This document shows, piece by piece, positions 1-6,339 of a stretch of 14,373 nt of DNA. The notes under the pieces were generated by a model that was not told where the DNA came from, ran no database searches, and saw nothing but the letters and a program-made list of their open reading frames with translations. Positions within the stretch are counted from its first letter, which is position 1, and every line of letters begins with the position of its first letter. Made by a program: the position numbers and the translations under genes. The DNA is taken from NCBI GenBank assembly GCA_036939355.1, contig JALLAP010000316.1, positions 1 to 14,373 of the forward strand. Direction: 5' to 3'. This DNA comes from Thalassiosira profunda (taxonomy: Eukaryota > Bacillariophyta > Thalassiosirophyceae > Thalassiosirales > Thalassiosiraceae).

Positions 1-905
1 AGCGGGCGGGGGAGGCCGAGCCGGAGACGGCCCAAGGCGGGGAGGCGGAGACGGCCCAAGGCGGGGAGGCGGAGACGGCTCGAGGCGGGGAGGCGGAGGA
101 CTTCAACTTCAGCCACTCGCTGGATGAGAGCTTGGAAGACGACGAGGTGCAGGACAAGCGGGGCCGGTGGAGGCTCTTTGTGAAGGTGGGCGAGAAGATG
201 GTGCGCATGTTTTGCATCGGCGGAGGCACTGTTCAGCAGGGATTGAAGCCGGAAGAGTACCTCCGCGAAATGGAAACGGACGGCTTCTACGCCATGGAGA
301 TGTTCTCCTGCCCGAACGGCCTCGATGATTGCCTCGTCGTCGACTTGAATGCTACCGTCGACAAAGATACGACGGATGAGCGCCACCGGAAGATCCCCAT
401 CCCGGACACAAATCGTCACGCGAGGCTGGTGAAAGTCTGTCACGATAAGGGGGACGAGATGACGAGGTTTTCACTGAACATTCGCGACAAAGACGGGAAC
501 GGCTGCAAAATCAGTCTTCATCGCCTTGTCGCCATCGCATCAGAGCACCACGGCTTTGGCATCCACCACAGCAAGCGGCTCCGCGAGAAGCTTGGGCTGG
601 AGGAAGGGCAAACGTTTGAGGAACTGGAGCGCTTCCAGTACATGGGCGAATACTCGGAGCGCAGCGTCGCGAGGATGGAAGAGAAGGCGAGGCAGCTCGC
701 GAAGAAGGGTTGGAGCGAAGCTCCGACGGGATGCCGCACGGATTGGGACCACAACGTTGGTCGGTCGGAGGTGTGGATGAACTACAATGTTTTTGGCATC
801 CACTGCTCCCACTCCTTCAACCAATGCATGGCGATAATCCGTCGCTTGTTCGGGGACTGGGGCTTTGCGTTGGGAAGAATTGAGTACCATAGTGGTAATG
901 ACTAG
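1..905 (+). CDS. Hypothetical protein, 5'-incomplete, with N-terminal 8-residue repeats
   Basis: The frame is open from base 3 to the TAG at 903-905, so the gene enters from outside the window. No ATG precedes the conserved-looking part; the earliest internal alternative would be a TTG at 132, which is unlikely in a eukaryote. The visible part is about 300 codons. It opens with an Ala/Glu/Gly-rich tract (repeats of GGEAETAQ) and continues into a globular, charged body with several Cys, His and Trp residues in its last 60 residues. I do not recognise the family. A short stretch ending ISLHRLVAIA faintly recalls the strand-helix element before HNH domains of mobile endonucleases, but no HNH catalytic motif follows. 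There is no signal peptide or membrane segment in the visible portion. Coding status rests on frame length and non-repetitive composition. Confidence 0.6.
   Translation, partial: RAGEAEPETAQGGEAETAQGGEAETARGGEAEDFNFSHSLDESLEDDEVQDKRGRWRLFVKVGEKMVRMFCIGGGTVQQGLKPEEYLREMETDGFYAMEMFSCPNGLDDCLVVDLNATVDKDTTDERHRKIPIPDTNRHARLVKVCHDKGDEMTRFSLNIRDKDGNGCKISLHRLVAIASEHHGFGIHHSKRLREKLGLEEGQTFEELERFQYMGEYSERSVARMEEKARQLAKKGWSEAPTGCRTDWDHNVGRSEVWMNYNVFGIHCSHSFNQCMAIIRRLFGDWGFALGRIEYHSGND
12..99 (+). repeat. 24-bp coding minisatellite, about 3.5 units
   Basis: A GC-rich 24-bp unit repeats with exact spacing (CCCAA at 31 and 55, its variant CTCGA at 79). Units are roughly 12-35, 36-59, 60-83 and a partial one from 84. 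Because 24 is a multiple of three the array stays in frame and encodes GGEAETAQ-type octapeptides. The third unit carries CTCGA in place of CCCAA, turning Gln into Arg. Confidence 0.85.
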
Positions 906-918
906 AAGAAGTTCCTAT

Positions 919-942
919 GAAGAACCCCACGAAGAACCCCAC
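919..942 (+). repeat. 12-bp perfect tandem duplication after the stop codon
   Basis: GAAGAACCCCAC occurs twice back to back (919-930, 931-942), starting 14 bp after the first gene's stop. It would lie in the 3' UTR. No function is evident. Confidence 0.7.
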
Positions 943-1075
943 TAAATCACCTTTGAACTAGGATGGTGGCGATTCATCTTGGGTGCCGCCTCCAACGTTA
1001 ATCCCCTAGATAGTTGCTACATAAAAGCTAGGCAGACATACTAATCGACGCAGCGTTCTTCATATTATTTGTTGG

Positions 1076-1501
1076 CTATCGCTGCAAAGCGACCCACCAT
1101 CCGCGCTGGCGAGATCGCATACCACGTCGGACCATCTTGACTGTCGCCTCGCATGTGCGCTCGAACTGCCGCCACCCGCCGCGGCCGTCCTGCTCGAAGA
1201 ACCGCCCATTCGGGACGCAGCGATCGCACACCGTCGATATCACGTCGGCCGCCACGGCGCGGCACGGCCTGTCGTCGCCCGTCAGGGCTTCATGATCGCG
1301 GGCGGCGCGGTAGCGGTGGCGGAAGAGGGCGAGGAGCACGCGGAAGCGCCGGCTCCCGACGTCGTTGCCGGGGGCGAAGATGAGGGGGCGGCGGTCGTCG
1401 CCGGTGGGGAGCAGGAGGACGTCGTAGCTGCGGAGTCGGACGGCGGGGGCACCGCCGCCGGCGAGGTTGGCTGGGGCGGCGGGGGAGGACGGGCGGTTCA
1501 T
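1076..1501 (-). CDS. DUF6824-like protein (divergent)
   Basis: Single-exon product of 141 residues. The spacing of motifs fits the DUF6824 domain, which is abundant in diatoms: a DVL near residues 27-29, a GN...FR element at 45-54 (GNDVGSRRFR), a following basic helix with HRYRAAR, then NGRFF at 98-102 and a Trp-containing strand before a final basic helix. The role of the domain is unknown to me; its strongly basic helices would suit nucleic-acid or protein binding, which is inference. It is divergent: the usual HxGN is APGNDVG here, and the DVL is followed by LLPTGDD instead of a Gly-rich loop. The frame extends upstream to 1735, but those 78 residues look like translated UTR, so I start at the ATG at 1501. 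Confidence is higher in the domain than in the start. Confidence 0.6.
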   Translation of the reverse strand: MNRPSSPAAPANLAGGGAPAVRLRSYDVLLLPTGDDRRPLIFAPGNDVGSRRFRVLLALFRHRYRAARDHEALTGDDRPCRAVAADVISTVCDRCVPNGRFFEQDGRGGWRQFERTCEATVKMVRRGMRSRQRGWWVALQR

Positions 1502-2087
1502 CGCGCGGCCGAGGGTGCAAATCGGCAGTGCAGCACATCGAATGAGGGCGACGCATTCCACTCGTCCACCGAGCAAAATGTGGTGAACGTGCAAAGGTAC
1601 GCGACAAAGCCGCGGCTGAGCAGCGGGAGGAGGGCGAGAGAGGTGATGGGGGCGTCTCCACACGCAAGACTCTTGCGCCCCCAAAACTGCTGGGCAGGAA
1701 AAATAGAGGCCTAAGACTTCGTTGAAGAACTGCATGGAATCAAATCGAACGGATGACCCTTGATTTTAGAAGTCGCATGTGACTTGTGACTTCTTCTGCG
1801 AAGGGATGTAGGCCGGCAGTTGATTGGAGAGGAGCAAGGCGCATGAAACTGCAACCCAAAGCAAATAACGGAGGCGCGCGCCGTTGGGGAACCGCTATTG
1901 TAGCCGCAGGTGGGCAAGGGTTCTGAGAACCTGCTGTAGGTATCAAGGAGAGGAGCAAAAAGCAGGACGTGCCTTCAAATCACGAGGGATATTATGTGTG
2001 ATCTGCTACCTATCGCTTCACAAGTACGGACTGTGCCGGTTCGATTGTACAAAAGCTCAGTATGAATTTTGCAGCTCTAGCTCGATG
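1502..2087. other. Intergenic region with presumed promoter of the DUF6824-like gene
   Basis: Contains the 5' flank of the leftward DUF6824-like gene and the 3' flank of the next leftward gene. I see a 10-bp palindrome GGCGCGCGCC at 1873-1882 and a short direct repeat of TGTGACT near 1779-1793. No TATA box, tRNA or convincing ORF is present; open frames here are GC-driven. Confidence 0.5.
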
Positions 2088-3398
2088 TCAGGGCAATATC
2101 ACCGGCAGACGGCGCAATTTCGTCAATGCGCTCACGGCGTGGCCCGTCACGTCCAGCCGCTGCTCCCGCACCTGCACCCCGCCGTACCCGAGTCCGCCCC
2201 GGCCAATGGTGCAATCGTCCGGCAACCGCTCCTGCGCCCACTGCAGAAAGTAAATTGCATTCCTGGCGTGTCGCTCGAACAGCCGGGCGAGATCGGCCTC
2301 GTCCTCCGACGAACGAGCGATGCGTATGCCTTCGGCGAGGGCGTCGAGGCCGCATGAGATCTCGACCGTTTCGAGGTTTGGGTAGAAACTCTGCCCCCGG
2401 CCCAGTTGGTGTCGCCAGGATCTGGAATTGCAAATGTCTTTGCACATGTCCAGCACGTATCGTCGGACCTCATCCTTCGCTGTCCCGTTATCCAAGGCGT
2501 CGTGGTACCTTGCAAACGCCATCACCTGCCATATGTTGAAATTGACATCAACGTCTCCGGCGTAGTAATAATTGGAGTAGAAGCAGAACGCCCGCTCCAT
2601 AGATGGCAGAATAGATTGTTGTGTAGATTTGTCGAGTATCCCGGGCATGTCAATTGTGATGAAGAGTTCGTGGGCGGCCATGAGGGAAAGCATCGCCTCC
2701 CCCGGAAAGAATTCGATCCCTCGCAGAATATCGTCGCCGCCGTTGCCGAATCCGATGCCGAACGCTCCTTTTTCCTGTTGCATGGACAGTATCCCTTGAG
2801 CCAGCCCATTTATCACTTCCTGCATTGCTGCATCTTCCCAATCGAATATCGTCAGTTGCAATGCATCGCACAATCCCAGCAGAAGCAGGGCCGAATGGCC
2901 GATGGTCGGGGGCTCCAAAAGTATCCCCTCGCTGAGGTGCATCCCCGCGCCCGAAGCGTTGGGGATCAACGCCGAGGTGTAGTGGGACAGGGTGCATTTA
3001 ATTGCATCCACGAGGCGCTGCTCCACCCTATTAATCCTTTCTTCCTCGGCGACGCCCGCCCCTCGAATCTGTCGAATAAATTGCAACGCCTTGGCGGCAT
3101 CCCACGCGGCGGCGAGGTCGCGCATCGGGAAGTGCACGTGCTCGCATTTGCCCTCCTGGGGGCGACACAGATAATAGAAGCGGTTGGTGTGGGAATCGAC
3201 CATGTCCTCGCCGAGGAAGCGGGCCATGCGCCACAGGAGCTCGTCGTGATGGGCGGTGTCGGGATGAGGAAGAGATGTCGAGGAACTTTGCAATTGACGG
3301 GCGGGAGGCGGTCGCTTGTGCGGAGGGGCAAATGGCGCTGCCAGAGGCAACGAGATGGAGAGCGAGACGGCGAGGAATGAGGCGATCCGGCCCATCAT
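2088..3398 (-). CDS. Leader-bearing protein of unknown function, possibly plastid-targeted, helical-toroid-like
   Basis: Single-exon product of 436 residues starting at the double ATG at 3398/3395; upstream codons in the same frame look like 5' UTR. Residues 2-22 form a hydrophobic leader (MGRIASFLAVSLSISL) followed by PLAAPFAPPHKR and a Ser/Pro/Arg-rich stretch. This resembles the signal-plus-transit presequence of diatom plastid proteins, where the boundary is ASAFAP-like. The mature part is helix-rich, with a Gly-rich GAFGIGFG stretch, FFPGEAMLSL in the middle, and near the C-terminus GYGG followed by RLDVTGHAVSAL. A Gly/aromatic turn followed by an R-[LI]-D-x-T-x-H-x-x-SA block recalls alpha/alpha-toroid sugar-processing proteins, but I cannot name the family and assign no reaction. 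It is transcribed divergently from the EXPERA gene, 239 bp away. Confidence 0.75.
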   Translation of the reverse strand: MMGRIASFLAVSLSISLPLAAPFAPPHKRPPPARQLQSSSTSLPHPDTAHHDELLWRMARFLGEDMVDSHTNRFYYLCRPQEGKCEHVHFPMRDLAAAWDAAKALQFIRQIRGAGVAEEERINRVEQRLVDAIKCTLSHYTSALIPNASGAGMHLSEGILLEPPTIGHSALLLLGLCDALQLTIFDWEDAAMQEVINGLAQGILSMQQEKGAFGIGFGNGGDDILRGIEFFPGEAMLSLMAAHELFITIDMPGILDKSTQQSILPSMERAFCFYSNYYYAGDVDVNFNIWQVMAFARYHDALDNGTAKDEVRRYVLDMCKDICNSRSWRHQLGRGQSFYPNLETVEISCGLDALAEGIRIARSSEDEADLARLFERHARNAIYFLQWAQERLPDDCTIGRGGLGYGGVQVREQRLDVTGHAVSALTKLRRLPVILP

Positions 3399-3637
3399 GA
3401 TCGCCGTCGCTGCATGTCTGTCGAAGCGCAACGTCGTCGCTCGACTTTTCCGGTGTATCCTCCACTCTCGGACACGCGTCCTGCTTCCAAATGATACTGA
3501 TTCCTTCATGAAGTCTACAAGGTTCTACAGGATTTGGAAGTGTCAAAGAAGGAGCAAATCGCCACCTACCCGCCAAGGTTGGTACACTCGCTCGAAGCAG
3601 CATCCGGCGCGGCCTCCCTCCCAACAACAACACAGCG
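3399..3637. promoter_or_regulatory. Divergent promoter region between the leader-bearing gene and the EXPERA gene
   Basis: Only 239 bp separate the two start codons, so both promoters and 5' UTRs must lie here or overlap. The rightward ATG at 3638 sits after a CAACAACAACACAGCG leader, a favourable eukaryotic context. No clear TATA box or named binding site can be pointed to. Confidence 0.5.
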
Positions 3638-4565
3638 ATGGCGAAGGCCACGAAGGCTCGGCCGACGGCGGCGGCGCCGCCTCTTGATGCGGACCTGGCC
3701 AGTCGCCTCAATACTCTCATCCTCGCGTCGGCGATTGCGGTGGTTGCGACGCTCGTGTTTTGGGGGAGCGTCGCCCCCCGCTTCCTCTTACTCCCGTCGT
3801 CCTCCCCTGTCGCGTCGAGCGAGGAGGATGCGGAGGCGGCCGTCGCCGAGCTGTGCCTGTGGTCCGGTGAGGTCGCGCGGGGCGCCCATCTGCAATGTGA
3901 TTATTCAGTACATATCATGTGTCTCTCATTTGCAAACTGATATTGCAGGGACGTTCGCGACGACCATCCTGCTCGGTCATTTTACGGCGGCGTATCTGCG
4001 GAGCGTGCGGAGAGGCAACCCCGTCGCCTTCGTCGTGCACTGGTTCCTGGCCAGCCTCTTCTTCGACTTGGTGTGGGAGATACCGCTATGGTCCACCAAG
4101 CTGCTCTCGTCGGGGCCGTCGGCCGTTCCATTCCTGTCCGTCGATCACCTTTGGTATGCAATCTACTGGTGGACCTATTCGGTCAGCGACGCCCTGTACG
4201 TGGAGATGACGCCCTTTGTGGTGGCGGCCGAGATCTGGTTTCTTTTGGGCAATCTCTTTGGGGCTTATGGATTGCATTTGTATCGGGTATCCAGAAAAGC
4301 GCAACCCGCAAGCCCGGACGAAGAAAGAAAGATGCTGATGTCGTTCTGCATCTGCGGATGCCTGCAGTGCTACAACGCGACCCTTTATTTGTTCTGCGGA
4401 TGGTTCGTCGAGAGCCTTGTGCCGATACACACATCTTTAAGGGGAAATTACATTTACTGGGGACTGAACGGATGTTGGGCCGTGGCGAGCGCGGTGGCGG
4501 CCCAGACGTCGTGGGCTTTGCTCTTTCCGACGAAGGGGAGTGAAAGGGGTGAGAAGAAAGAATAG
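3638..4565 (+). CDS. EBP/EXPERA-domain membrane protein (sterol-isomerase-like), one intron
   Basis: Two exons, 3638-3866 and 3949-4565, give 281 residues. Residues 24-45 form a first hydrophobic segment and an acidic luminal-type loop follows. The EXPERA core runs from about 80 to 265 with the expected order of marks: a FDLVWE helix (D116, E120), a SDALY element (D157, Y160), a helix with E171, an Asn/Tyr-containing helix CLQCYNATLY, and a final Gly/Trp-rich helix. EBP is an ER membrane enzyme that isomerises the delta-8 sterol double bond; relatives (TMEM97, TM6SF) bind or move sterols. Glutamates matching the EBP active-site pair are kept, but the EBP histidine four residues before the first one is Asp here. 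The biochemical role is therefore uncertain. The C-terminal tail is charged (KGSERGEKKE), suiting a cytosolic end. Confidence 0.8.
3867..3948 (+). other. Spliceosomal intron, 82 bp, phase 1
   Basis: Donor GTGAGG and acceptor TTGCAG. The first exon's frame meets a stop soon after the donor, and the second exon's frame has no start of its own near the junction. Removing 82 bp joins LCLWS-G-TFATTILL and gives a coding length divisible by three. Confidence 0.85.
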
Positions 4566-4606
4566 AACATGCTAATGGACCTGCTTATCTTCTATCGCCG
4601 GAGTGA

Positions 4607-5944
4607 TTAGGTGCTCTGCGTTGGGCTTTGCACGGTACTTTCGTCGTCGTCGTCGTCGTCGTCGTCATCTTCTAAGAACGGCAAGACGCCCGGAATGATG
4701 ACATTCATATCGTTGCCGCAATTTCGAAGGCTTGCCTGCCTTGCCTCTGCATTCTGTTCGTTGCCGTCCATGTTGCATCTCCAAATTGCAAGCTCGAGCA
4801 TCGCCGCCACGTCCAACAGATCGTAGTAGGCAAACCACTTCCGCACGGATGCGATTTTCTCTTCCTCCGTCAGCCGAGGGCGGCTGAGGATTTCGTTCAC
4901 CTTTGCCTCGGCCTGTGCAAGCTGACCTGGACTCCTGTACTGCAACCACTTGGAGATGACCAGCTTCCTCCCGAAAGTGACACGCGTTGTGTGTGAGAAA
5001 AGCTGGCAGCTACCCCTCATCAACTGGTAGCCGGAACTCCCAGTGTAGACCACAAATGCGATGGGAGGAATCTTGATAGTGCGCACTTGTGACGTAGAGA
5101 ATGCACCCTCTCCAATGAATTGGACCCCCTCGCGCAAAGTCAGCTCTGCAAGGCTGGTGCAATTCTCAAATGCGCTCTCACCAACAGACTTGACGGAGGA
5201 GGGGATGATGACGCGTTCCAACAAACTGCATCCCTTGAATGCCCTTGCACTAATCACCTGGAGTCCCTCCTGAAGCTCTGCGAACCTCAACTGATGGCAC
5301 CCAGAAAACGCGTAGTGTCCAACATACGATGCAGATGAGGGAATGTTGATGCGGAGCAGCGAGCAATCTGTGAATGCCCTCTCTCCAATGTGCTTCAGCC
5401 CCTCATTCAATTCCACGCCTTCCAAACTTTTGCAACCATAAAATGCATAAGCTTCAATGTCGGTAACAGTTGACGGAATAGTGACGCTAACCAAACTTCG
5501 ACAATCTTGGAACGCGCCGTATCCAATGCGTTGTATCCCCTCCCCAAGCTCCACTGTCATCAACGATTTGCAATCTCGGAATGCCCCTTCCCCAATTTCA
5601 ACCATGGATGATGGGATGGTAACGCGCTTCAGCGCACAACAACTTACAAAAGCACTCCGTCCAATTTTCGTCACGCGGCTGAGATCAATGTCTCTCAATC
5701 CCTTGCAATAGGCAAACGCCAGCGTGCCTATCTCGACCTCAGATGCATTGCTCTCGAACGCATCTCTCGAGATTGTGGTGACATTGCTCAGATCCACCAC
5801 CCTCAAATTGTCACAATTCCTAAACACCCTCGCCGGAAGCACTGTCACTCCCGACACCACCCGGATCCGGCTGGCATTCCGGTGCCGATCCTCAACCGCG
5901 CCGCCGTCGTATTCGGCCCACTCCGGCGTCGAATCCTCGTCCAT
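4607..5944 (-). CDS. BspA-like leucine-rich repeat protein (LRR_5) with poly-Asp tail
   Basis: Single-exon product of 445 residues from the ATG at 5944; the longer frame to 5968 starts with TTG. About twelve LRR_5 units of ~23 residues span residues 28-320, each marked by IG..AF..C..L and alternating with IPSS-type strands (RSAFVSC, EGAFRDC, YGAFQDC, ERAFTDC, HYAFSGC and so on). Such repeats form a curved binding surface and are greatly expanded in some diatoms. A non-repeat C-terminal block follows with SKWLQYRSPGQL, a helix rich in Glu, WFAYYDLLDVAAMLELAIW and VIIPGVLPFL; I recall this block from diatom BspA families. The protein ends with nine Asp and a short STVQSPTQST tail. There is no signal peptide or membrane anchor, so it is probably intracellular. 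The binding partner is unknown. Confidence 0.85.
   Translation of the reverse strand: MDEDSTPEWAEYDGGAVEDRHRNASRIRVVSGVTVLPARVFRNCDNLRVVDLSNVTTISRDAFESNASEVEIGTLAFAYCKGLRDIDLSRVTKIGRSAFVSCCALKRVTIPSSMVEIGEGAFRDCKSLMTVELGEGIQRIGYGAFQDCRSLVSVTIPSTVTDIEAYAFYGCKSLEGVELNEGLKHIGERAFTDCSLLRINIPSSASYVGHYAFSGCHQLRFAELQEGLQVISARAFKGCSLLERVIIPSSVKSVGESAFENCTSLAELTLREGVQFIGEGAFSTSQVRTIKIPPIAFVVYTGSSGYQLMRGSCQLFSHTTRVTFGRKLVISKWLQYRSPGQLAQAEAKVNEILSRPRLTEEEKIASVRKWFAYYDLLDVAAMLELAIWRCNMDGNEQNAEARQASLRNCGNDMNVIIPGVLPFLEDDDDDDDDDESTVQSPTQST
4641..4664 (+). repeat. (TCG)8 microsatellite encoding poly-Asp
   Basis: Eight perfect TCG triplets on the plus strand read as GAC codons in the LRR gene, giving most of its nine-Asp run. 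Length variation would change the acidic tail without breaking the frame. Confidence 0.95.
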
Positions 5945-6339
5945 CGTTTTTGGTCGCTTTCGAAACAATATCGGCGCTTCCAGGCCACCGCCGCCGCCGC
6001 CCCCAAAGCCAACGGAACCGCCAATTAAACCGGCTCGGCTTACGGATCAGGCTGATATGAGAGGGGAGCGGGAAGCGGGTGGGCGCGGGCGGCGGAGGCG
6101 GGAGGGTGGTAGGTAGGTGTCTGTGCATGTGTGGTTGCGTGGAAGTGTGTGAGTAGCTCTGCTCCGTCCCTCCCTCTTTCCAACTCCGTTCAACTCCCGC
6201 TCCCGCCGGACACAAATCAAAGCGGCCCCGCCTTCTTCGACTCGGCTGGGAGCGGCCTCCCACTCGTACAAAGCTCTTCATCCGCGCCGCTGTGTCTACA
6301 GTAGCCGTGTTGTGCACCGGAGCGGCGGGCAGCATAGCG
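5945..6339. promoter_or_regulatory. Divergent promoter/5' UTR region with G-quadruplex-prone tract
   Basis: This 395-bp spacer separates two divergently transcribed genes. It holds a (CCG)n stretch near 5988-6003, a G-run cluster at 6063-6106, a GT-rich segment at about 6107-6152 and a pyrimidine-rich tract at about 6165-6210. A CCAAT pentamer lies in CCGCCAATTAAACC near 6020. No unambiguous TATA box is seen. Confidence 0.5.
6063..6106 (+). other. Putative G-quadruplex motif
   Basis: G-runs of three or more lie at 6063-6066, 6070-6072, 6077-6079, 6081-6083 and 6087-6089, separated by loops of 1-4 bases, followed by further runs at 6100-6102 and 6104-6106. This satisfies the usual four-run rule with spare runs. 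Confidence 0.7.

Noticed and set aside
480..540. Possible HNH/homing-endonuclease segment in the first gene
   Set aside because: Only a short ISLHRLVAIA word is suggestive; the catalytic His-Asn-His arrangement is missing.
1502..1735. N-terminal extension of the DUF6824-like protein
   Set aside because: The 78 extra residues look unstructured and unlike the domain family, while a good ATG directly precedes the domain.
2036..2055. CCGGTTCGATTG, another T-loop-like word
   Set aside because: No 5-bp stem closes a 7-base loop, and no other tRNA element is nearby.
1884..2357. 157-codon plus-strand frame
   Set aside because: Its second half is antisense to the leader-bearing gene, and it shows no domain-like pattern.
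3534..3637. Longer start for the EXPERA gene in the frame of exon 2
   Set aside because: That frame gives a very Arg-rich, low-quality leader; the two-exon model gives a sensible membrane N-terminus and a canonical intron.
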